From positions 1 to 26,977 of IMG/VR virus record IMGVR_UViG_3300035034_001047: 26,977 nucleotides of DNA. One strand, 5' to 3'. The translations under genes and the position numbers were made by a program. Under the pieces are notes generated by a model. The model was not told the origin of the DNA. It ran no database searches and saw nothing but the letters and a program-made list of their open reading frames with translations. The DNA comes from a virus. Shown here piece after piece: positions 7,004-14,248 of the stretch. Positions within the stretch are counted from its first letter, which is position 1; each line of letters starts with the position of its first letter.

Positions 7004-8040
7004 ATAACCATTCTTGTTGAAAGTTCTCTAAACCAATCATTTGCGTTTGTAAATGTCTGTAACATTTTATAGTTATTCATTATCTTAAAAAATTCGAATT
7101 TACCTTTATTTTTAATTGTTTCATCAAATCGTTCTCGAATCATTAATTTATTTTTTGTACCAATATCAGGATCTTCTAATTGCATTAATTTCTTATTCAT
7201 TATTAATGTTTTCTTCGATTCTGCTATTTTTTTAAATATCTTATAGTCATCTTTTTGTTTTTCTGATATCTCAATGATTTCATCTATTGTGAGTTTCTTA
7301 TCACCTCCAATTTCCGGTATCCGTTTGAGTAAAGTTTTCAAACCTACACCTTGTATACCAGGAATGTTATCAGATTTATCACCGTTTAAAACTCTATATA
7401 ATAGCATGTTTTTTGGGTATATATTATATTCTTTATATAACTTATCCGTATTATATAGTAGTTTTTTAGTTGGTGACCAAACCAATGTGGTATCATTAAT
7501 CAGCTGTAAGAAATCTTTATCTGAAGACATGATGATGGACTCTTCACCATTCACTAATATCTGTCGGGATATATACGCTATAACGTCATCTGCTTCGATA
7601 CCTTCATATATCATTGTTGTGAGAGGTGTATAATCCAAACAATCAATTAACCAAAATAATTGCCTTGCCATTGATTTATGTTCTTCTTCCTCATTCATCA
7701 TTTCAGGATATTGACGGTTCACCCTAAAACGTGATTTCTTTCGATTTGCTTTATAACCTTCGTATTCTTTTTTCTTTCTATTAGAATTCCCCTTTCCATC
7801 AAATATTACAATGACTCTTGTCGGATTTAATTCTCTAATAGCATATCCAATTGAATTTAAAAACCCAGTGATGCCACCAATATGATCTCCATTTTCATTC
7901 ATAGTTGGTGTAACCGTCCAAGCTCTTATAAAGGTATTTAATCCATCAATTAATAAAACTCTATCATTACGATTTCTGTCTATAGTTGGTTTTGATGTAT
8001 TATTTACTTCGTCTAATATATCTTTGTATAATTTTTTCAT
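7000..8040 (-). CDS. 5'-3' exonuclease / flap endonuclease (T4 RNase H-like)
   Basis: A 346-aa protein of the FEN/PIN superfamily. Metal-binding carboxylate motifs appear in order: LLIDGLNTF (Asp32), VIVIFDGKGNSNRKKKEYEGY, IEADDVIAY and MSSDKDFLQL. The helix-hairpin-helix region follows: NGDKSDNIPGIQGVGLKTLL. In T4-like phages this enzyme removes RNA primers and 5' flaps from Okazaki fragments. The gene lies between the recombinase and the helicase and overlaps the helicase start by 4 bases. The family polymerase at 12942..14243 lacks such a domain, so this is its likely partner. Confidence 0.92.
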   Translation of the reverse strand: MKKLYKDILDEVNNTSKPTIDRNRNDRVLLIDGLNTFIRAWTVTPTMNENGDHIGGITGFLNSIGYAIRELNPTRVIVIFDGKGNSNRKKKEYEGYKANRKKSRFRVNRQYPEMMNEEEEHKSMARQLFWLIDCLDYTPLTTMIYEGIEADDVIAYISRQILVNGEESIIMSSDKDFLQLINDTTLVWSPTKKLLYNTDKLYKEYNIYPKNMLLYRVLNGDKSDNIPGIQGVGLKTLLKRIPEIGGDKKLTIDEIIEISEKQKDDYKIFKKIAESKKTLIMNKKLMQLEDPDIGTKNKLMIRERFDETIKNKGKFEFFKIMNNYKMLQTFTNANDWFRELSTRMVI

Positions 8041-8042
8041 AG

Positions 8043-8867
8043 TTATTCATCTTCTGACTCATCTATTTCTAATGTATCTGGATCTATCTTACCACTTTTA
8101 TACTTTGTAATAATATTATCACATATTTTTTCATATATTTCAGCACGAAGTTCATCCCTAGTTTCCATCATTTCTATGAAATCTTTTGATTGAAATTTTA
8201 TTTCTTCTTTATCATTCCCCTCAAATACATATGTATACCATGCGCCACCCTGTTTAACTAATTTATTATCTTTCATTACAGTTAACCAACTACCATAATC
8301 ATCTATACCACTATCAAAGAATATATCAAAATCTGCAGATCTCAGTGGTGGACCCATTCTGTTTTTTACAATTTGAGCTCGGATTTTCATCCCTATAATT
8401 CTATCTTGTCCGTTTACTTTTTGTTTAATTCTACCTAATGATTTTAAACGAATGCGTACAGATGAATGGAAAGCAAGACTCTTACCTCCGCTTGTTGTAT
8501 TATGGTTCAATCTACCATTGGCTAAATACGAATGTAAATCCTCAACTTCTATATCCGCAACATACATTTTACCGTCAACTTTATTAAAATCCGGATGGTC
8601 TTTTGCAAAAATAGTGGTTCCATTTTCTATAAAGCGATGATTACTTGTTACCCTAATATCACCATCAGTATAATATTCATTTACAGTATCTTTAATCAAA
8701 AAATTCTGTATTGGTTTATATACCTCATTACCACCTTCATCAAGTGTCAATACATCAACACCTAAATCTTCAACATCATATGCATTTGGTTCTGAGTAAT
8801 TATTTACTCCAATAAATCTATCAGCAAACTCTGCTAATGTTAATTCTTCTTCTATATAAGATTCCAT
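8043..8867 (-). CDS. uvsX: Split UvsX, C-terminal half: 123-aa C-intein + recombinase C-extein
   Basis: A 274-aa ORF. Residues 1-123 are an unusually long C-intein containing block B (DIRVTSNHRF, T74-x-x-H77), normally in the N-fragment, plus the C-terminal blocks (MYVADIEVEDLHSYLANG and LNHN, His122-Asn123). The extein starts at Thr124: TTSGGKSLAFHSSVRIRL, the conserved segment that follows NQLR...DPW in UvsX/RecA, then GMKIRAQIVKNRMGPPLR and an acidic tail. The N-half is 8933..9679. The spliced protein would be about 371 aa, near the usual UvsX length. The start is the ATG at 8867, overlapping the endonuclease relic. Function: strand exchange in recombination-dependent replication. Confidence 0.9.
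   Translation of the reverse strand: MESYIEEELTLAEFADRFIGVNNYSEPNAYDVEDLGVDVLTLDEGGNEVYKPIQNFLIKDTVNEYYTDGDIRVTSNHRFIENGTTIFAKDHPDFNKVDGKMYVADIEVEDLHSYLANGRLNHNTTSGGKSLAFHSSVRIRLKSLGRIKQKVNGQDRIIGMKIRAQIVKNRMGPPLRSADFDIFFDSGIDDYGSWLTVMKDNKLVKQGGAWYTYVFEGNDKEEIKFQSKDFIEMMETRDELRAEIYEKICDNIITKYKSGKIDPDTLEIDESEDE
8499..8867 (-). other. Atypical split intein C-fragment (UvsX), 123 aa
   Basis: Contains block B as well as blocks F and G, so the split lies between blocks A and B. Almost the whole intein fold is in this fragment, in contrast to the nrdJ intein in the same window. Catalytic His122-Asn123 and +1 Thr are intact. Confidence 0.88.
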
Positions 8868-8932
8868 ATTTTATTTTTTACCTCATTTATGTTATTTTTA
8901 ATATCACTTTCCCAAAATGATAACAACTTTTT
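8852..8932 (-). pseudogene. C-terminal relic of a Vsr-like homing endonuclease between the uvsX halves
   Basis: Right after the stop of the uvsX N-half, the frame reads KKLLSFWESDIKNNINEVK...IWNLI and then TAG. This matches the end of the nrdJ endonuclease (VVIVWESDYNNDKQKV..., ending just inside the C-intein gene). The shared pieces are the hydrophobic strand, W-E-S-D, the following Asn-rich turn, a Lys-rich helix, and the position overlapping the start of the C-intein ORF by 16 bases. There is no start codon and nothing of the nuclease core remains upstream. I infer that an endonuclease gene once filled this gap and was deleted except for its last 26 codons, which may be kept because they overlap the next gene's start. 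Confidence 0.75.
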
Positions 8933-9679
8933 TTATAATTTAATCAACTTTGTATCGTATTTTAATTTTAAATCAACTTTGTATCGTATTTTAATTTTAG
9001 TGGTCAACGGGTCAACACACCACGGATCTGAAAATGGCATTGCGTTCATTTTTTGTCGTAATTGATTAGTAAAAATTAGAGTTACCTTTTGTCTACCAAT
9101 CATATTTGTTATCTTACGAAGTGCCTTTGATATGATTATTGCTTTATCGGTTGCGTAACCATCCTTATCAAAATCGGCATTTATTTCTGTTTTAGTTGAA
9201 GCGGCAGCAACAGAATCCGTTACAATCGTGACCATTTTATCTTTATCTGAACTTCGTACTTTTTCAATAATAGTTTCAATAGTTTCAAAAATTTGTTCAA
9301 CTGAATCAGCTGTAACATATAATAGTTTCGATACATCAACGCCAATTGCATCAAAGAACTCTCTTGATACAGCGGTTTCAGTATCAATCAATACCGCTAG
9401 CCCACCCTTTTTCTGTGTAGATGCCAATGCGTGTGCGGATACTAAACTTTTTCCACTCTGTTCTAACCCAGTGATTTCCAATATACGACCTACAGGCACC
9501 CCGCCATTTGGTCTATTAGATATGGCTAAATCCAACATTGCCGAACCAGTGGATATCCACCCGCCTACATTTGTTGGTGCTTCTTCAGAGTCTAAAAAGA
9601 ATGCAACTTTTTGGTCTTTATTAGCTTTGTTTAAAGAATCCGCTAATATTTGTGCTAAATTTTCTTCTTTTTTTGACAT
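8933..9679 (-). CDS. uvsX: Split UvsX, N-terminal half: recombinase N-extein + short N-intein
   Basis: A 248-aa ORF. Residues 1-220 are the RecA/UvsX ATPase core: Walker A GLEQSGKS (71-78), LIDTETAV with the catalytic Glu (about 101), Walker B VTIVTDSVAAA (about 150-160) and the L2-adjacent FTNQLRQKMNAMPFSDPW. At Cys221 an intein fragment begins: CVDPLTTKIKIRYKVD, extended by 12 residues to the stop. The extension is encoded by a perfect 29-bp tandem repeat; with one copy removed the frame stops right after the 16th intein residue. The C-half is 8043..8867. It lies 74 bases after the gp32-like gene, separated by a hairpin. No Shine-Dalgarno is obvious; the leader is A-rich. Confidence 0.92.
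   Translation of the reverse strand: MSKKEENLAQILADSLNKANKDQKVAFFLDSEEAPTNVGGWISTGSAMLDLAISNRPNGGVPVGRILEITGLEQSGKSLVSAHALASTQKKGGLAVLIDTETAVSREFFDAIGVDVSKLLYVTADSVEQIFETIETIIEKVRSSDKDKMVTIVTDSVAAASTKTEINADFDKDGYATDKAIIISKALRKITNMIGRQKVTLIFTNQLRQKMNAMPFSDPWCVDPLTTKIKIRYKVDLKLKYDTKLIKL
8936..9019 (-). other. Atypical ultra-short split intein N-fragment (UvsX), 28 aa (16-aa core)
   Basis: Starts at Cys1 after DPW and contains only block A. The 16-residue core occupies 8972-9019; the last 12 residues come from the duplicated 29-bp unit. A 16-residue N-fragment has been reported for an environmental UvsX split intein (VidaL), so the core length fits a known class. Confidence 0.85.
8942..8999. 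repeat. Perfect 29-bp tandem duplication at the end of the UvsX N-intein
   Basis: Positions 8942-8970 and 8971-8999 are identical. Because 29 is not a multiple of 3, the second copy shifts the frame past the ancestral stop and adds 12 residues to the N-intein. The perfect identity in an AT-rich genome suggests a recent event. Confidence 0.97.
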
Positions 9680-9705
9680 TTTGTTTTAATTTAAAGATTA
9701 GTAAA

Positions 9706-9734
9706 TATACCACTCCCATCAAGAGAGTGGTATA
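9706..9734 (-). promoter_or_regulatory. Perfect 10-bp hairpin between the gp32-like gene and uvsX
   Basis: Arms TATACCACTC (9706-9715) and GAGTGGTATA (9725-9734) pair completely around a 9-nt loop. It lies 19 bases after the gp32-like stop and 27 bases before the uvsX ATG. No T-run follows on the minus strand, so it is not a classical terminator. It may be an RNA 3'-end stabiliser, a processing site, or a partial terminator that lowers uvsX relative to the SSB. Confidence 0.6.
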
Positions 9735-9752
9735 AGTTGTAGCTTGTGTTTA

Positions 9753-10631
9753 TTAACTATTGAAAAGATCGTCAAAAGCAGTTGCTACATCATCTACTTT
9801 TACTTTTTTCTTTTCTTTGTTTTCCTTTGTATCTGCAAGATCATCCAATTTATCAACGCCAGTGTCATCTGGATCGAATGGAGCATCATCATCTTCATCG
9901 TCATCGTCATCTGATTTATTAGACAATGTTTTCTGTGAAGCTGATTCTTTGGTTGATGGAGTTATTTCTTCTTCAGCATCAGGATTAAGCCATCCGGTCA
10001 GAACGGTTTTCAATTCGTCGTAACTCAATTCTGTATACAACTCAGTGATTTCGATTTGATTATCCATCCACTCTGTAAATTCAGCTTTATCAGTTGTTAA
10101 TGGAGTTTCTTTTGGTTTCACTCTAATAGTTGTAGTTGGATATTGCGTTCCACCATCTTCTGCAGATGTATATTCAACTGTTAAATCACGTCCCGAACGT
10201 GGATCAGAAATGTCACCGTAATCTGGATCTGCAATATATCCCAAAATCTCTTGATATACAGTTTTTCCGAATCCCCAGAATCGAACACCTTGATCTTCTT
10301 CACCTCTTACTACTACAGGTACAAATGTTCTCAATTTTGGTTCCATTCGTTTTGCAGCTTTCCAATCATCTTTATCTCCCATTCGTTTCAATTTCTCTGC
10401 GAATTCAACGATAGGATCAGGTCTACCAAATGATTGTGGTGAAAGATATGTTTTCTTATTTACGTTATAATGAAAATACAGTTCTATGAAAGGATTTTCT
10501 TTATTGAATTTATAAGGAACAATTCTTACTTGGTGTTTACCTGGAGTTGGTTTCCATTGTTCATTACTTCTGTTTTGTGTGGACTGTAACTTATTAAGTC
10601 TATTTTTAATTTGAGATAAATCTATACTCAT
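9753..10631 (-). CDS. Single-stranded DNA-binding protein (T4 gp32-like)
   Basis: A 292-aa protein in three parts. It has a basic N-terminus (IDLSQIKNRLNKLQ), an OB-fold core (GKHQVRIVPYKFNKENPFIELYFHY, then FGRPDPIVEFAEKLKR and VRFWGFGKTVYQEIL) and a very acidic tail (DDDDDEDDD, ending DDVATAFDDLFNS), as in gp32, where the tail recruits replication proteins. It has no cysteine at all, so the zinc site of T4 gp32 (His-Cys3) is absent. A good GAGGA Shine-Dalgarno precedes the ATG, and a strong TTGACA/TATATT promoter lies about 80 bases upstream. It leads the replication block, as expected for a protein needed in large amounts. Confidence 0.88.
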   Translation of the reverse strand: MSIDLSQIKNRLNKLQSTQNRSNEQWKPTPGKHQVRIVPYKFNKENPFIELYFHYNVNKKTYLSPQSFGRPDPIVEFAEKLKRMGDKDDWKAAKRMEPKLRTFVPVVVRGEEDQGVRFWGFGKTVYQEILGYIADPDYGDISDPRSGRDLTVEYTSAEDGGTQYPTTTIRVKPKETPLTTDKAEFTEWMDNQIEITELYTELSYDELKTVLTGWLNPDAEEEITPSTKESASQKTLSNKSDDDDDEDDDAPFDPDDTGVDKLDDLADTKENKEKKKVKVDDVATAFDDLFNS

Positions 10632-10713
10632 ATTATGTTTCCTCTTTATGTTTTATGTTTTAAATTTTACTTCTTATGTTTTATATTTACAACTTATTTT
10701 TGTATTGATAATA

Positions 10714-10742
10714 AATATACGAAAATATATATTAATTGTCAA
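10714..10742 (-). promoter_or_regulatory. Sigma70-like promoter of the gp32-like gene
   Basis: Minus strand: TTGACA (10737-10742), a 17-nt spacer, TATATT (10714-10719). The spacer contains TAATATAT and ends in TTTCG, shared with the promoters at 14249-14277 and 26798-26826. The predicted leader is about 75 nt and includes the GAGGA ribosome site. Confidence 0.8.
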
Positions 10743-10816
10743 ACTTTTTCTATAATAAAAAATCTATTTTAATTTATATGATTTAATAAATACTATAATA
10801 TTCTATATGTAATTTC

Positions 10817-10972
10817 TTACCCTATATGGGCCAGATTCTTATCTACCTGTTTGAGTTTAGACACGTTTGATATAAAACGAGTAATATCTTTTTTGATCTC
10901 TTTTGGATCAAAACCTTCTACACGAGCAAAGTTAATTTTAATTTCATTTAACAATTCTGTTAATTTTATCAT
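10817..10972 (-). CDS. Small hypothetical protein, 51 aa
   Basis: An intact ATG-to-TAA ORF between the endolysin and the gp32-like gene: MIKLTELLNEIKINFARVEG, then FDPKEIKKDITRF and a basic C-terminus. It starts 10 bases after the endolysin stop in a tightly packed minus-strand run and is predicted to be helical. Its first ten residues resemble the start of the SWIM-like protein at 23118..23639 (MIRLTKILDE). No Shine-Dalgarno. I do not recognise the family; the even packing and reasonable composition argue that it is real. Confidence 0.6.
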   Translation of the reverse strand: MIKLTELLNEIKINFARVEGFDPKEIKKDITRFISNVSKLKQVDKNLAHIG

Positions 10973-10982
10973 ACTTATTTAG

Positions 10983-11612
10983 CTATTTAGTTAATATTTT
11001 ATAATATTTATTGAATTTCCTGATTCTATCAGATAATCCATTAGTTCCTCCATTAATTTTTATAGTAAGTTTTCTAACTGTTGCATCATCAGATCCCTCA
11101 TCTGCCAAATAATTCAATTTATGTCGGTTCCAATACCATGCTGCTGAAACTAATGGATAATCAGATGCTACTAACTCTGGATTGGTTACTACATCATCTT
11201 TTACAAATCCATTAAATTGAGAATAATTATATTTTCCTGTTAATTGTATATACCCTCTACCTCTATACTTCCAACCCTCTCCACTTAATTCGTTTCCGTT
11301 TCCCATTCGGTTTCCATATACTTTATTTGCAATCAGTTGAGGTTTTCTTGCATATTGTGATGCTATTGCCTCATTTGAAAAGTACTTACGAAACACTGTC
11401 ATTAATGCCTCTTTAGAATAATTTAAATTCTCTTCTATAAACGTAAATGTAGCAGATTCATGTGCACATTGTCCTAAAAAATGAGCTACTCTTAATTCAG
11501 TATCTATCTTATATTCAAAACAAACCTTTGGTAATTCTAAAAATACTGATTCTGGAAGATGATTCTTCAATTTTGCATAAATCATAAATAAACCATTTAA
11601 AGGGCTTTTCAT
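10983..11612 (-). CDS. Endolysin, glycoside hydrolase family 19 (chitinase-like)
   Basis: A 209-aa single-domain enzyme. HFLGQCAHESATF carries the catalytic Glu (E52), followed by EENLNYS and, at 114-126, WKYRGRGYIQLTGKYNY, the substrate-binding loop signature of GH19 lysozyme/chitinases. NPELV...SAAWYWNRHKLN and a C-terminal INGGTNGLSDR complete the fold. Phage GH19 enzymes cleave the peptidoglycan glycan at lysis. No signal peptide or membrane helix is seen, so release would need a holin, which is not identified here. It sits with structural and late genes upstream of the replication block, 9 bases after the preceding stop. Confidence 0.9.
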   Translation of the reverse strand: MKSPLNGLFMIYAKLKNHLPESVFLELPKVCFEYKIDTELRVAHFLGQCAHESATFTFIEENLNYSKEALMTVFRKYFSNEAIASQYARKPQLIANKVYGNRMGNGNELSGEGWKYRGRGYIQLTGKYNYSQFNGFVKDDVVTNPELVASDYPLVSAAWYWNRHKLNYLADEGSDDATVRKLTIKINGGTNGLSDRIRKFNKYYKILTK

Positions 11613-11621
11613 AACTCTCTT

Positions 11622-12011
11622 TTATAGTTCTATGATATTATATAACTTTGTAGGTATTATATTTAGTTCATCTCCATTTAATAGTATGATTGAATTTTTA
11701 TAATCTTCCCAATTTAATTTATATTTTTTATCCAACACTCCATTTTCTTCGACTATCAGGCGATTCAATGAATTAATTGTATATAATGTATTCGTCTCCT
11801 TTTTTCGGTGGATTAAAATAGTATTAGATATAGAGTGTGTATATTTTATTTCTTTATTGATATTGTATGTTATATACAACTCTTCATCATAATACCCACT
11901 TTGAAGAACATATATATAATTATATACTAAATCATAAATATCTCTTATTAATTGTATTGATTCGTCTACTGTTTCTATACTAGAAAATGTACATAGTAAC
12001 TGTGTTTTCAT
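11622..12011 (-). CDS. Conserved-looking phage protein of unknown function, 129 aa
   Basis: Begins MKTQLLCTFSSIETVDESIQ and contains IYVLQSGYYDEELYITYNI, then TILIHRKKETNTLYTINSLN and LNWEDYKNSIILLNGDEL. This is a compact alpha/beta pattern without catalytic motifs that I can name. I believe similar proteins occur in marine T4-like phages, but cannot assign a role. It has its own TATACTTATA promoter-like element 31 bases upstream (12042-12051), so it probably leads a late unit with the endolysin. No signal peptide or membrane segment. Confidence 0.75.
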   Translation of the reverse strand: MKTQLLCTFSSIETVDESIQLIRDIYDLVYNYIYVLQSGYYDEELYITYNINKEIKYTHSISNTILIHRKKETNTLYTINSLNRLIVEENGVLDKKYKLNWEDYKNSIILLNGDELNIIPTKLYNIIEL

Positions 12012-12041
12012 TTGCTTACATCCGTTATATAATTCATATTA

Positions 12042-12051
12042 TATAAGTATA
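12042..12051 (-). promoter_or_regulatory. TATACTTATA late-promoter candidate
   Basis: Perfect decamer on the minus strand within CATATACTTATATAATATG, in the 72-base gap upstream of the 129-aa gene, 31 bases from its ATG. The same decamer precedes sheath, tube and endonuclease genes. Confidence 0.5.
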
Positions 12052-12083
12052 TGAATTCAAAAGAAAAGAGTGGAATTAATTAA

Positions 12084-12926
12084 CTATTCGGTATTCTTTT
12101 CATTATCTTCAGTATCACTATCGTCTTTTTTAGCATGTATTTGTTCTAAATCATCTTTCGTTAATTTCATTAGTGGGATTGATTCCTTTTCATCACCCCT
12201 TATTCCATATAATTCAGCTGCGCCATCTTCCGGTTTTTGATATTGTGGTCTTCCGTTTTCTTCAGAAGAATAATATTCACCTTCTACAGAATATACTTGT
12301 AAAGGTTGGTGAGCAGGATCATCAGGAGGTAGTGCCGCCAGAGCTTCCGCACCGCCCTTTGTATCTGCATCAAAAACACCTTGACCACTTGGTACATCGT
12401 CATCTTCACCCTCTCCTTCTCCTTCTTCATCAGGGGTATCCGCATCTGGCTCAGGTATATCATCTCTTCCTGGTTGATTCTCAGAACCTAATTCATTATT
12501 AATCTCCTGTCTATTCTCTGTACCTTCTTCTGGTACATGCTTTTCGGCTTCTTTTCTTCCTGGTTTATCATCACCTAATCGTAATAGATCACCAACCAGT
12601 CCTTCTTTTTCTTCACCATCTTCATCAACCCATTGTATTACTTTATTCAAAACAGGTAATTTAAATTTTTTATCTTCTGCCTCTCTACTCCGTTCTTTTG
12701 CTTTTTCTTTATCTCTTTCTGAGTCAGCTTCGTTAACTGGATAGTAAAGTTCTTTTACACTTCGTATCCAAGCTTCTCGTATATTATACGGTAACCCTGT
12801 TTCCACCATTACCTCAGATAGAGTAGCTAAATGATTTGGATTTGACCAATCTAAATTATCTGGTGATATTCTGTATGAAACTTCGTCTACTACTTCGTCT
12901 ATATATTGTTTTAATTCTTCTTTCAT
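12084..12926 (-). CDS. Acidic low-complexity phage protein of unknown function
   Basis: 280 aa in three parts. An ordered N-terminus to about residue 65 (EVVDEVSYRISPDNLDW, NPNHLATLSEVMVE and an aromatic helix) precedes a charged middle rich in Glu, Asp, Pro and Gly (for example EEGEGEGEDDDVPSGQG). The C-terminus is partly ordered (VYSVEGEYYSSEENGRPQYQ, SIPLMKLTKDDLEQIHAK). The composition suggests a largely disordered linker or scaffold-like virion protein with terminal binding modules. No enzyme motif is seen. It lies between the polymerase and the 129-aa gene. I do not recognise the family. Confidence 0.75.
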   Translation of the reverse strand: MKEELKQYIDEVVDEVSYRISPDNLDWSNPNHLATLSEVMVETGLPYNIREAWIRSVKELYYPVNEADSERDKEKAKERSREAEDKKFKLPVLNKVIQWVDEDGEEKEGLVGDLLRLGDDKPGRKEAEKHVPEEGTENRQEINNELGSENQPGRDDIPEPDADTPDEEGEGEGEDDDVPSGQGVFDADTKGGAEALAALPPDDPAHQPLQVYSVEGEYYSSEENGRPQYQKPEDGAAELYGIRGDEKESIPLMKLTKDDLEQIHAKKDDSDTEDNEKNTE

Positions 12927-12941
12927 AAATTTTATTTTTTA

Positions 12942-14243
12942 TTAAATATCTGCTAATGTATTTCCATATGATACTGTTGTTGGAAAATCTGGCGAACCCA
13001 TTATACTCTTAATTTCTTCTATATGTTCTTCTATATGAGATTTGCTCTCTCCCCAAATCACCACCGAATCATACATATATAATAATAAGTATAAATTTTT
13101 ATCATTTATATAAGAAATTAATTTCTTCAATACATCTACGTTCTTTTCCAATTCAATTGCCTGTAATAGATAATTGAATACTTTTTGTGGGTTTGGTTCC
13201 TTAATCCATTTTAATGGAATATTTCTTCGCTTGGTTGTTAAGAAGCCCGTTTTATTTGTACGTTCCCATAATGACTCTATAAATTGTTGTGTTTGATAAT
13301 AAAATGGTATCTGTAAAAACTCTTCGTCAATCCCACCGTACAACAAACGAAATGTTACTGCCTTTGATTCATCATATCCAACACCATATTGATCTGCTAA
13401 CCATTGGTGGGCAGATGTTTTTGGTAATTCATACTTAATCAACTTTCCAATTAAACGAACGTGATGTGCATCATAATCCAATGCTACCATTACTCCATCA
13501 TCACTATGAAAAATATCCCGTGTTCCATCATCTTTATTTAATGCTAAATAATTCACAGATGAATGTGTATTAGATGGTCTACCTGTTACCGTATATGGAT
13601 GATATTCAGTATAAACCTTTCCATCTTTTATTTGTTCTTTTGCCTGTGGGAATCGTTCAATAAATTTCTGTTCATCCACATATAGACCATGAACTTCCAT
13701 ATAACGAAGGACAGGTAAGTATGTTCGTACGTACCAATAATATTCTTCGGTTAATGGTTTATCTAAATTTGAAGTATACTTATCAAAAAAAATTCGTAGC
13801 CTTTCTATCAAAACGGTAATGGGTGTTATCTCCGTTAAATTTGCTCTGTAACCTAGTCGAATATAATGCCCATAAACTTTATCATTAAACTCGTTGTAAT
13901 CAATCCTGAGTGAAGTGTGAATGAAATAGAAGGTATCTATATCATAGACGTTCACTAACTTAAACACGTGTCCAACTTTCTTAGTATCGAATACCCATTT
14001 TTTAGATTTTACTTGAAAAAGATCATTTATTTTCGTATATTCAAATGGAATTAAGTCTATATGCTCTACACCAATAATCCATAACACTTCGTCCACTAAA
14101 ATACTAACAAATGAAAGTGATGTATTTCTTACATGTTTTTGATGATCTTTCCAATGAAACATCCATATTGATTCATTATCATCATTTAATATATGATATA
14201 ACTCATTATAATCCTCATTTGTATCTATAATACGGAATCTCAT
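12942..14243 (-). CDS. Divergent family A DNA polymerase with vestigial 3'-5' exonuclease domain
   Basis: A 433-aa protein. TGRPSN...SVNYLAL (220-234) and TRDIF correspond to the Pol I TGRLSS/NLQNIP region. Motif A is ALDYDAHHVRL, with catalytic Asp256 kept but the usual Glu (E. coli E710) replaced by His261. Motif B is ESKAVTFRLLYGG with Lys294, Phe298 and Tyr302-Gly303 kept. Motif C is MYDSVV with Asp392 kept and the HDE flanks changed to Y and S. Residues 1-165 follow the outline of a Pol I exonuclease domain (KVGHVFKLVNVYDIDTFYF) but lack the DxE, HNxxxD and last Asp residues, so proofreading is probably absent. The promoter abuts the ATG. It may be the replicase or an accessory polymerase. 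Confidence 0.82.
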   Translation of the reverse strand: MRFRIIDTNEDYNELYHILNDDNESIWMFHWKDHQKHVRNTSLSFVSILVDEVLWIIGVEHIDLIPFEYTKINDLFQVKSKKWVFDTKKVGHVFKLVNVYDIDTFYFIHTSLRIDYNEFNDKVYGHYIRLGYRANLTEITPITVLIERLRIFFDKYTSNLDKPLTEEYYWYVRTYLPVLRYMEVHGLYVDEQKFIERFPQAKEQIKDGKVYTEYHPYTVTGRPSNTHSSVNYLALNKDDGTRDIFHSDDGVMVALDYDAHHVRLIGKLIKYELPKTSAHQWLADQYGVGYDESKAVTFRLLYGGIDEEFLQIPFYYQTQQFIESLWERTNKTGFLTTKRRNIPLKWIKEPNPQKVFNYLLQAIELEKNVDVLKKLISYINDKNLYLLLYMYDSVVIWGESKSHIEEHIEEIKSIMGSPDFPTTVSYGNTLADI

Positions 14244-14248
14244 ATAAT

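Noticed and set aside
8942-8999. 29-bp repeats as a minimal CRISPR
   Set aside because: The copies are directly adjacent with no spacer and lie inside coding sequence; this is a tandem duplication.
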